In this document: positions 8,276 through 16,281 of the stretch, one piece after another
Position numbering within the stretch: the stretch's first letter is position 1
Layout: the number at the start of each line of letters is the position of its first letter
Origin: JAKCDU01 sp035551615
GTDB lineage: Bacteria; Actinomycetota; Acidimicrobiia; Acidimicrobiales; Palsa-688
Assembly: GCA_035551615.1 (NCBI GenBank)
Contig: DASZNC010000036.1
Location: 1-64,000 of the forward strand
DNA length: 64,000 nucleotides
Reading direction: 5' to 3'
Position numbers and translations under genes: made by a program
Notes under the pieces: generated by a model
Seen by the model: only the letters and a program-made list of their open reading frames with translations
What the model was told of the DNA's origin: nothing
Database searches by the model: none

Positions 8276-11200
8276 TCAGAAGCGGCGCCGCCGGCCCATC
8301 CCGATCACCATCACACCGGCGAGGATCAGCCCGGCCCCGACCTCTACCAGCCCGACCACGGAGGCGCCGGTGAACGGCAGCACGCCCGAACCGGCCGCTG
8401 TCGCCGTCGCCGGGTGAGCCGACGCCGGGGTGGCGGTCGGGTGCGACGCCGCGGCCACAACGACCTGGCCGTCCTTGGTCGCCAGCAGCCCGGCACCGAG
8501 GGCGTCGTTGGTGGCCAGCGAGCCGCCGTCCCGCCACACCTCGGTGGCGCCGGCGGTACCGCTGTCTGCGCTCAGGGCGCCCCCGGTGAGGGTGTCGGCT
8601 CCCGGTCCGAGGAGGGCCAGCGCCCCACCGAGGCCTCCGGCCCCGTTCTGGTGGAACGTGCTGCCGCTGATCGCGGCCAGGTTGCCGGCGGCTATGGCCC
8701 CGCCGTCCCCGGTGGCGGTGTTGCCGGTGAACGTCGACCCGGACACGGTCAACGGGCCGGAGGCGACGATGGCCCCACCGTCGGTCAGGTCGGCGGTGTT
8801 GGCCGAGAACCGGGCGCCGGAGATGGTGACGGGCGCATCGTCTGACCCGAGCGCCCCGCCGGCCCGCCCGGTGTTGTTCTCGAACGAGCCACCCGTGATG
8901 CTCAACGTCTCCTGCGCCAGATGCGTCGACACCAGGCCGAGCGCGTCCACAGCGCCGCCCTCCGCCCCCGCCGTGTTCCCGGAGAAGGTGTCGTCGGTCA
9001 GGGTGACCACCGCTTCCGCCCCGTCCACGAACAGACCGCCGCCGCGCTGGCCGGCGATGTTGTCGGTGAAGGTGGACCCGGATATGGCGAGCGCCGGCAG
9101 ATCGGCGGCGTGGATGGCGCCCCCGTCCTCGGCCGCCCCGTTGCCGGTGAACGTGGAGTCGGTGACCGACAGCGCCGAGTCGGCGACGGCCACGGCGCCG
9201 CCCAGGCTGCCGAAGTCGTCGGTGAAGGTGGTGCGCAGCAGCGTCAGCGCCCCGCCGTCGGAGACGAACACCCCCCCGCCGGGCTCGTCGGAGTTGTCGT
9301 GGGACACGGTCGCGTCGGTGAGGCTCACCTGGGTGCCGTCGGCCGAGATGGCCCCACCGGGCAGGGCGTTGTCGCCACCCGACGTGCCGTTGGTGAGCGT
9401 GATCCCCGAGATGGCCAGGGTCCCGCCCGTGGTCTGGATGAGCGTGGACCGGTTGCCCCCGTCGATGGTCGTCCCGGCGCCGACCAGGGTGAGACTGGCA
9501 CCGGTGGCCTCGAGCGGGCCGGCCGTCAGGTGGATGGTCCCGGCCGGCAGGTCGACCGTCGTCGGCAGCTGCGAGCCGGACGCCTCGGCCAGCGCCTCCC
9601 TCAGGGTGCAGCCGGCGCCGCCCGACTCACACGCCCCGTCGCCCGCCGCCGGGCTGTCGGCGAGCGAGGTGACGGTGAAGATGGTCGTTGGGGCGGCCAC
9701 CGTGGTGCGGCCCTGGGCGCTGACCGCCCGGGCCAGGGGCTTGACGTTGGGCGTCAGCAGCGGCGTGTATCCGACCCGGATGTCACCGCCGGTGAAGACC
9801 AGGATCTTCTCCCCGCTGCCGTAGGCCAGGATGTCCTGCAGGGACGTCCCGGCCATCTTGAGCGACGACTTGTGCAGCGACGCCGCTTGGGCCAGCAGCA
9901 GCGCCTTCTGCGTCGGGTCGGCTGTGAGCGCCGCCTGGGCGATCAACTGCTGCGACTGGCGCTCGAGGATCTGAGCGGTCAACTGGTACCGCACCAGGAT
10001 GGCCTGGGCCTGGATCCCGGCCACCGCCGGGTCCACGTTGGCCATCTGGAACTTGGCCGCCGCCGAGTAGTACGCCGAGTTGAGATCGGCGGCCGCATCC
10101 GACCAGCCGTGGTTGGGGTAGCGCGACAGCTGCTTGAACTGGGAGTTGACGTCGGTCTCGATCTGGCCCCGCAGGCCGGCCGGCCAGTCGGCCCCGTTGG
10201 CCGGGCGCACGTACTGCACGTCCAGGTCGCTGCCGTACGGCCGGTTCTTCAGGCCGTCGATGAACGTCACCGCCCCGTCCGGGTGGGTGACCGTCTCGAT
10301 CTTCACCTTCATCAGGTCCGGGTAGGACTGCAGGATCTGCTGCTTCAGGCCCTGGGCGTAGCTGGCCGAGAGGTTGTTGGCGGCCAGGTAGGCGGGGTCG
10401 TCGAGCTGCTCGACGTAGGCCAGGTTGCCGGGCATGACGAACTGGCCGAGCGGCTGGGGCCGGCCCACGATGGCGGTGACCCCGTCGGGGTTGGCCTTCG
10501 ACGCCTGGACGAGGGTCGACAGGTTGGTCTTGCCGTTCACGTAGTCGTCGTAGAGCGTCTTCTGGGCCTCGAACCGTGAGGTGTAGGCGGCCGTGAAACC
10601 GGGGGACTGGGCCTCGTAGGCGGCCAGCTGGTCGGCTGAGAGGGGCACCGGGTTGAAGACCGTCGACTGGCCGGCGGCGTCGGCCGGCGCGCCCATCATC
10701 TGGTCGAGGACCGATACCGCCTTGGGCTTGATGATCTCGGGCTTGGGCGTCACGTCGAGGCCGAGCGACAGCGGCTCCGAGGTGCGCACACCGACCTCCA
10801 GCTGGACGTTGTACTTGCTCTTCACATTGGCGATGACCTGGTTGATCTTCTGGGCGTCGGACGGCAGGACACCGGCGAGTGTCGACGCGTCGGTCGTGCT
10901 GATGACGCCGCCGGCCTCGAGCTGCTGGAACTTCGACACGGCGCCGTCCAGGGCGGTCAGCCCGGTCGACCCGGCCCCGGTGCCGTCCGCCGCGGCCTGG
11001 GCCATGGCGACCGAGCCGGCCTCGCCATCGGCACTGGCCGCCGCCGCCGCGATGGTGGCCTCGGCGCCGGAGGCGGAGTTGACCATGGCCCCGAGCGAGA
11101 CCCGCGACGCCAGCACCGAGAGCCCCTTGCCGGCGGTCGACACGGCGGCGTCGCCGACGGCCAGATTGATGGCGGCGCCGGCGGTGGCGACCTCGGCGTC

Positions 11201-13483
11201 GGCCGCGTACCCGCCCAGCTTCTGGTAGTAGGCGTCGGGGTTGGTCCGGGCCAGGGACCGGTTGGCCAGGATCTCGTTGGTCAGATTGTTGGCCGCGTTG
11301 TTGGCCGTGGTCTGCAGTGAGGTGGACGCCGCCGTGGCCGCCTTGGCCGTGTCGGTGATCCCGACGGCCAGGCCCTGGGGCGTGTTGGCGGCCATGACCG
11401 CCGTGCCCAGGTAGCCGGCGTTCTGCAGGACCGACGCCGGCAGCGTCTGCATCTTCTGGTAGGCGGCCGACGCCATCGCCTCCCAGGTCTGCGGGTCCTT
11501 GGCCGCCGTGTACGCGGTGAGCAGATCCTGGCCGATCGCCGCCGCCGCTTTGTTGGTCAGCTTGTGGGCCTCGTCGGAGTAGCCCTGGCCGAAGGCGTTC
11601 AGCCCGGTCGGCTTCTGGGCCAGCGCGGCCAGCCCGGGCGACAGGCCGGTCTCCCGGATGGCCTCGTAGTCGGCTTCGCTCGGGGTGGCCAGACCGGTCT
11701 GGGTCAGGGCGTCACCCAGGATGTTCTGCTCGTTCTGGTAGGCGGACGCCAGGATCTGGCCGGCTGCGTCCCAGGCCGCCTGGGCCGCCGAGTCGAGGCC
11801 GGCCGGCGTGGGCGTCCGGTCGGTCACGGTGACGGACATGGAAGTGGTGTCGGTGACCGTCCTGGTCGAGCCGGTCGTGGGGTCCGTGGTCGTGCCGGTC
11901 GCCGTCGTCGTGAACACGGCGCTGCCGTCGCTGCCAGCGTGGAAGGCATAGGTCAAAGGAACGGATTCTCCCGGCTGCAGCACCGTGGGCGGCGGATCCG
12001 ACGGCTGGACCATGGTGGCCACCGACTTGGCCGGCGCCACATCCTCTTCCAGGACGCCGGACGGGTCGTTGTAGGTGATCCCGGTGATGGGGTCGGCCCC
12101 CGGATTGGTGAGGGTGACCTTGACCTGGAAGTCGTCGTTCGGGTTGGGTTGCTCCCCGGAGAGGTCGACCAGCAGGCCGGGATCGCCCACCGTCCCGGTG
12201 AACTGCTTGGTCGGCGCGCTGACCGTCTGGCCGGACGCGGTCGTGCCCTGCCCGCCGATGGTGAGTACCGGACGACCGTCGACGCCGGCCTGGACCGGGA
12301 AGTCGAAGACTTCGGACTGGGCCGGCCCTATGTCCTGGGCGGCCGGGTCGGGCGAGCCGGGGGCGGCCACGTTCGGTTGGTTGGACGCCAGCGACGCGAT
12401 GACGTTGTGGATGGTGCTGGTGCCGTCGTTCTGCAGCGTGACGGCGGCCCGGACGGCGGTGTGGGGGCGCACGACGGTCGGATCGAACTGGATCTGCTCG
12501 ACCCGCAGGCTGGGCCCGAGTGTCTCGGTGTCACTGGCCGTCTGACCGAGCGAGTCGGTGACCGTGAGCTTCACCGGTTTGTCCCCTTCGGAGGTGAACC
12601 GGTGGACGACGGTCGTCGTCGGGGCGACTGTGTCAGCGGTGGTGCCATCACCGAAGTCCCAGTGGTATTTGGAGATGGTGGCGCCTTCTCCAGCGGTGGA
12701 GGGCGAACCGTCGAAGGTGAACTCGTTGAGGGCCCGGCCGTCGGGCGAGTAGTTCATGTGGGCCACCGGCGGGGTGGTGCCGACCGGGACGACGCGGATC
12801 GAGGGCGACACCCCGGCCCAGCCGACGTGGTTGCCGCTGAACGGCTCGGCCCCCCCGAAGGCCGACCAGAAGGCCTCGTAGGGGTACGGGTTGTAGGCGG
12901 TGTCGGTCACCTTGAACGTCACCGAGAAGGTCTCGCCCGGCGCGAAGGACGTCGTGGCCTCGTCGCTGCAGCAGATGTTGTTGGCCATGCCCGACGCCTC
13001 CCATGTCACCGTGCTCTCGGAGGCCGGCTGACCTGGGTTGCCGCTCGCGTTGTCCTGGAAGACCACGTCGGCATTCGATGCCGGGCTCTCCGAGACGACG
13101 GCCCCGTTGAGCGTCAGATCCACGCCGAACATCCCCCACCAGTAGGGGGACTGGTCGCCCACGATGCCGTAGTCCTGCTGGGACGGGGTCAGCAGGTTGG
13201 TCAGCGTGATCGTGACCAGTTGACCCTGGGCCTCGCTGGTGGTCGATACCGACTCGGTGGCCGCCGGCACCCGGCCGCCGACCGGTTGCCCGGTGGTCCC
13301 ATCGGACAGCTGGGCGTACGAATCGCAATTGACATCGCCGTGCGGGTAGTTCAGGCAGTCGGCCAAGGGGGCCGGCGTCGTACCTGCGGCCAGGGCCGCC
13401 CGGCCCATGCCGACGAACGACAGCAGCAGAAAAAGAGTCGCGCCGACGACGGCGAGTACCCTCCGCCCGGTCCCCAGGTCCAT
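8276..13483 (-). CDS. LPFTG-anchored surface protein with PKD, CSLREA and beta-helix regions
   Basis: 1735 residues. A signal peptide ('VLAVVGATLFLLLSFVGMG') is followed by a PKD domain around residues 235-320 ('YHWDFGDGTT'), CARDB-like beta domains to about 560, an alanine-rich helical part, and a region around 850-1250 with a 'SDLDV' motif (D1086, D1088) and 'NHGW' (H1125). Next come a CSLREA-type motif near 1280 ('CTLREALAEA') and a parallel beta-helix of 'SGSTFTGN'-like repeats to about 1620. It ends with a sortase signal: 'LPFTG' at 1702-1706, a hydrophobic helix and 'RRRRF'. It is therefore predicted to be covalently attached to the wall by a sortase, which is not encoded in the window. 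The regulator gene lies 97 bp upstream on the same strand. Adhesin or matrix protein is the likely role. Confidence 0.85.
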   Translation of the reverse strand: MDLGTGRRVLAVVGATLFLLLSFVGMGRAALAAGTTPAPLADCLNYPHGDVNCDSYAQLSDGTTGQPVGGRVPAATESVSTTSEAQGQLVTITLTNLLTPSQQDYGIVGDQSPYWWGMFGVDLTLNGAVVSESPASNADVVFQDNASGNPGQPASESTVTWEASGMANNICCSDEATTSFAPGETFSVTFKVTDTAYNPYPYEAFWSAFGGAEPFSGNHVGWAGVSPSIRVVPVGTTPPVAHMNYSPDGRALNEFTFDGSPSTAGEGATISKYHWDFGDGTTADTVAPTTTVVHRFTSEGDKPVKLTVTDSLGQTASDTETLGPSLRVEQIQFDPTVVRPHTAVRAAVTLQNDGTSTIHNVIASLASNQPNVAAPGSPDPAAQDIGPAQSEVFDFPVQAGVDGRPVLTIGGQGTTASGQTVSAPTKQFTGTVGDPGLLVDLSGEQPNPNDDFQVKVTLTNPGADPITGITYNDPSGVLEEDVAPAKSVATMVQPSDPPPTVLQPGESVPLTYAFHAGSDGSAVFTTTATGTTTDPTTGSTRTVTDTTSMSVTVTDRTPTPAGLDSAAQAAWDAAGQILASAYQNEQNILGDALTQTGLATPSEADYEAIRETGLSPGLAALAQKPTGLNAFGQGYSDEAHKLTNKAAAAIGQDLLTAYTAAKDPQTWEAMASAAYQKMQTLPASVLQNAGYLGTAVMAANTPQGLAVGITDTAKAATAASTSLQTTANNAANNLTNEILANRSLARTNPDAYYQKLGGYAADAEVATAGAAINLAVGDAAVSTAGKGLSVLASRVSLGAMVNSASGAEATIAAAAASADGEAGSVAMAQAAADGTGAGSTGLTALDGAVSKFQQLEAGGVISTTDASTLAGVLPSDAQKINQVIANVKSKYNVQLEVGVRTSEPLSLGLDVTPKPEIIKPKAVSVLDQMMGAPADAAGQSTVFNPVPLSADQLAAYEAQSPGFTAAYTSRFEAQKTLYDDYVNGKTNLSTLVQASKANPDGVTAIVGRPQPLGQFVMPGNLAYVEQLDDPAYLAANNLSASYAQGLKQQILQSYPDLMKVKIETVTHPDGAVTFIDGLKNRPYGSDLDVQYVRPANGADWPAGLRGQIETDVNSQFKQLSRYPNHGWSDAAADLNSAYYSAAAKFQMANVDPAVAGIQAQAILVRYQLTAQILERQSQQLIAQAALTADPTQKALLLAQAASLHKSSLKMAGTSLQDILAYGSGEKILVFTGGDIRVGYTPLLTPNVKPLARAVSAQGRTTVAAPTTIFTVTSLADSPAAGDGACESGGAGCTLREALAEASGSQLPTTVDLPAGTIHLTAGPLEATGASLTLVGAGTTIDGGNRSTLIQTTGGTLAISGITLTNGTSGGDNALPGGAISADGTQVSLTDATVSHDNSDEPGGGVFVSDGGALTLLRTTFTDDFGSLGGAVAVADSALSVTDSTFTGNGAAEDGGAIHAADLPALAISGSTFTDNIAGQRGGGLFVDGAEAVVTLTDDTFSGNTAGAEGGAVDALGLVSTHLAQETLSITGGSFENNTGRAGGALGSDDAPVTISGARFSANTADLTDGGAIVASGPLTVSGSTFTGNTATGDGGAIAAGNLAAISGSTFHQNGAGGLGGALALLGPGADTLTGGALSADSGTAGATEVWRDGGSLATNDALGAGLLATKDGQVVVAAASHPTATPASAHPATATAAGSGVLPFTGASVVGLVEVGAGLILAGVMVIGMGRRRRF

Positions 13484-13500
13484 TTGTTCGCCCCTTCTCG

Positions 13501-13539
13501 TCCGGACGCGACTCTATAGACCCGACAGTCGCATCCGGA
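13501..13539 (-). promoter_or_regulatory. operator-like palindrome upstream of the LPFTG surface protein
   Basis: Two 13-bp arms, TCCGGACGCGACT (13501-13513) and AGTCGCATCCGGA (13527-13539), are inverted copies with one mismatch. They flank a 13-nt spacer CTATAGACCCGAC. The element lies 18-56 bp before the ATG at 13483 and after the LuxR-type gene. The spacer contains a possible -10 hexamer (TATAGA read on the minus strand). An operator for the adjacent regulator, or a 5'-leader hairpin, would both fit. Confidence 0.55.
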
Positions 13540-13580
13540 ATACGCCGTTCGGCTTAGGGGAGCCGGCGGATCATTTGTCC

Positions 13581-14648
13581 TTATTCGGCCGTTATCCCGA
13601 GCACGATTGCCGTCAACTGCCGGCGCCCGCCGACGCCCAGCTTGGCGTAGATGTTGTCCAGGTGCTTCTTGACGGTGGCCGGAGCCACGCCCAGCCGCTC
13701 GGCGATCTGGCCGTTGGTGGCCCCGGTCAGTACCAGGCGGGCCACGTCGGCCTCCCGGGCGGTCAGGCCCAGCGCTTCGATGCTCCGGGGCGGCGTATCG
13801 ACCGGCTCGACCGAGACCACCAGCGCGTCGGGCCGGCCGGCCTGGGCCCGGACGTAGCGCAAGATGGCCCGGTGGCCGTCGATCTGCGCCGTTAACGGCT
13901 GGTCGAGCACCAGGTCGTCTCGCCGGCTGCGGTGGGACTCGACCCACGCCTGCACCCGGCCCGGCAGGGGCGACGACCGGGCCGGGCCGCCGAAGTATCG
14001 CCGCAACAGGCCCAGACCGCCGGGCGTCAACTCCTCGGGCGGATCCCAGAGCACGATCACGCCGGTGCCCTGCTCGGCCATCACCGTCCCCGCCGTGGCG
14101 ATCATCGTGCGCAGCCGTTCCTGGTCCTGGGCGCTGCGCCAGCGCTGGGCCAGATAGGGCCGGACGGCGTTCATGACGGTCACGTCCCGCTCGGAGAAAT
14201 CCGGCGTCGACCGGTTGACCACCAGACCGAGGACGGCCGGTCGGGGAATCGGCAACCCGACGGCCATCTGGTGCTCCACCCCCATCGGCCGGTAGAGCAG
14301 CTCGTATATCCGGCTGGCGTGGAACTGCTCGAGCGTCCAGAAGTCGCTGATCCGCTGCGCCGAACCGTCGCCCGTCGCCGCCATGTGGCTGATCACCGGA
14401 TGGTCGCCGGCCAGTCGGGCCAGAAGGGCCGGGGCGTCATCGGGCACGACGAACGACTCGGGCTCCATCCAGTAGGCCACCCGGTCCCGGTGCGGGTTCA
14501 CCTCGTTGACCGTGGCCACGTCGCACGGCACCAGGCCGATCACGCCCTTCAGCGTCACGGCCAGGAACTCGTCGGGGTCCCGGGCCTCGCCGACCGAGCG
14601 GACCAGCGAAAGGACGCCCGTCAGGTCTCGGTGGCTCAGTCGAGGCAT
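13581..14648 (-). CDS. LuxR-family transcriptional regulator with GAF-like sensor region
   Basis: 355 residues from the ATG at 14648, which begins 'MPRLSHRDLTGVLSLVRSV'; upstream codons are low-complexity. The first ~200 residues resemble a GAF-type sensor. The C-terminus is a GerE/LuxR helix-turn-helix: 'LTAREADVARLVLTGATNG', 'QIAERLGVAPATVKKHLDNI', 'YAKLGVGGRRQL'. No receiver phosphorylation site is seen, so the signal is probably a small molecule or a partner protein. It is followed after 97 bp by the LPFTG surface protein on the same strand, with a 13-bp palindrome between them, so regulation of that gene is the obvious hypothesis. Divergent from pcnA (185 bp between). Confidence 0.88.
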   Translation of the reverse strand: MPRLSHRDLTGVLSLVRSVGEARDPDEFLAVTLKGVIGLVPCDVATVNEVNPHRDRVAYWMEPESFVVPDDAPALLARLAGDHPVISHMAATGDGSAQRISDFWTLEQFHASRIYELLYRPMGVEHQMAVGLPIPRPAVLGLVVNRSTPDFSERDVTVMNAVRPYLAQRWRSAQDQERLRTMIATAGTVMAEQGTGVIVLWDPPEELTPGGLGLLRRYFGGPARSSPLPGRVQAWVESHRSRRDDLVLDQPLTAQIDGHRAILRYVRAQAGRPDALVVSVEPVDTPPRSIEALGLTAREADVARLVLTGATNGQIAERLGVAPATVKKHLDNIYAKLGVGGRRQLTAIVLGITAE

Positions 14649-14833
14649 GCCGGGCTGAATCCTACGGAGTCGCCCCAGTACCCCGGGGTCGGCCACCCAC
14701 TCGGACGCCGAACGCGGGGCCGGGCCGGCCTCCTCCGCCAGGTGACATCCTTCCCGCCCGGGCCCGACCGCCCGACGCCCGGGCAGTTGACCCGCTGGGG
14801 CCGGGAGGGGTCCCACCAGTAGGCTGTTCCGCC

Positions 14834-16219
14834 GTGGTTCCCGAGCGTCTACGCCCCCTGATCGACGAAATCGCCGGCCTGGCCGGGCTGTTCGCCGACG
14901 CCGGCCATCGCCTCTATCTGGTCGGTGGCGTGGTACGCGATGCCATCCTCGACCGGCTGGGCGACGACGCCGATCTGGACTTCACCACCGATGCCGTTCC
15001 GGACCGGATCGAGGCCCTGGTCAGCGGGGCCCCGTTCGTCAGCGCGGTGTGGACCCAGGGCAAGCGGTTCGGGACCATCGGCTGCCGCATCGGCGAGCGC
15101 ACCATCGAGATCACCACCCACCGGGCCGACGCCTACCACCCCGACAGCCGCAAGCCCGACGTTGTCTTCTCCGAAGCCATCGACGCCGACCTGTCCCGGC
15201 GCGACTTCACGGTCAACGCCATGGCCCTGGCGCTACCCGATCTCCAACTGATCGACCCGTTCGGCGGGGCCGCCGACCTGGCCGCCAAGGTGCTGCGCAC
15301 CCCGCTGGCCCCCGAGGAGTCGTTCAGCGACGATCCGCTGCGCATGATGCGCGCCGCCCGGTTCATCGCCGGCTACGACCTGATCCCGCAGCCCGAGCTG
15401 GTCGACGCCGTCTCGGCCATGCGGTCGCGCCTGGACATCGTCTCCGACGAGCGGGTGCGCGACGAGTTGGACAAGCTCATGGTCGTCGAGCGGCCGGGGG
15501 AGGGCCTGTGGTTCCTCGTGCGGACCGGCCTGGCCGAGGAGTTCCTGCCGGAGCTGCCCGCCCTGGCCCTCGAGCAGGACCCCATCCACCGGCACAAGGA
15601 CGTCCTGGCCCACACCATCGCCGTCATCGAGAACACCTCGCCCGACCGCCTGCTGCGCCTGTCCGCCCTGTTCCACGACGTGGGCAAGCCCAAGACCCGG
15701 TCGTTCGGTGGGCGGGGCGCGGTCACCTTCCACCACCACGAGGTGGTCGGCGCCCGCATGACCCGGGACCGCATGCGGGCCCTCCGGTACTCCACCGATG
15801 ACACCGACACGGTGACCCGGCTGGTCGAGCTGCACCTGCGGTTCCACACCTACCGGATGGGCTGGACCGACAGCGCCGTGCGCCGCTACGTGCGCGACGC
15901 CGGCCCCCACCTGACCCGGCTCAACGAGCTGACCCGCTGCGACTGCACCACCCGGAACGCGGCCAAGGCCCGGGCCCTGGCCCGCCGGATGGACGAGCTC
16001 GAGGCCCGCATCGCCGAGTTGCAGGAGCAGGAGGAGCTGAAGGCCATCCGGCCCGACCTGGACGGCAACGCCGTCATGAAGCGCCTCGGCCTGAAGCCGG
16101 GCCGCGACGTCGGCGACGCGCTGAACTACCTGCTGGAGCTGCGCCTCGAGGAGGGTCCCCTCGGCGAGGACGAGGCTGGCCAGCGTCTCGATGCCTGGTG
16201 GAACGCCCGCAGGCAATGA
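14834..16219 (+). CDS. pcnA: CCA tRNA nucleotidyltransferase / poly(A) polymerase family
   Basis: 461 residues. The class II nucleotidyltransferase head has 'YLVGGVVRDAIL' followed by the metal-binding 'DADLDFTT' near residues 50-55, then 'TIEITTHRAD' and 'SRRDFTVNAMAL', which bind tRNA and nucleotide. An HD domain follows ('HRHKDVLAHTIAVIE', 'LFHDVGKPKTR'). It is close in length and domain order to the actinobacterial PcnA encoded near mviN and trxB. It most likely adds or repairs the CCA end of tRNAs in the cytoplasm; poly(A) polymerase activity cannot be excluded from sequence. The GTG at 14834 gives the expected N-terminus. Confidence 0.93.
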   Translation: MVPERLRPLIDEIAGLAGLFADAGHRLYLVGGVVRDAILDRLGDDADLDFTTDAVPDRIEALVSGAPFVSAVWTQGKRFGTIGCRIGERTIEITTHRADAYHPDSRKPDVVFSEAIDADLSRRDFTVNAMALALPDLQLIDPFGGAADLAAKVLRTPLAPEESFSDDPLRMMRAARFIAGYDLIPQPELVDAVSAMRSRLDIVSDERVRDELDKLMVVERPGEGLWFLVRTGLAEEFLPELPALALEQDPIHRHKDVLAHTIAVIENTSPDRLLRLSALFHDVGKPKTRSFGGRGAVTFHHHEVVGARMTRDRMRALRYSTDDTDTVTRLVELHLRFHTYRMGWTDSAVRRYVRDAGPHLTRLNELTRCDCTTRNAAKARALARRMDELEARIAELQEQEELKAIRPDLDGNAVMKRLGLKPGRDVGDALNYLLELRLEEGPLGEDEAGQRLDAWWNARRQ

Positions 16220-16281
16220 ATTCTGACCGATCGGCCATTAGTTAACGCCCGGTTAGCGGAGCCGCCTTATGGTCCGCCTCC

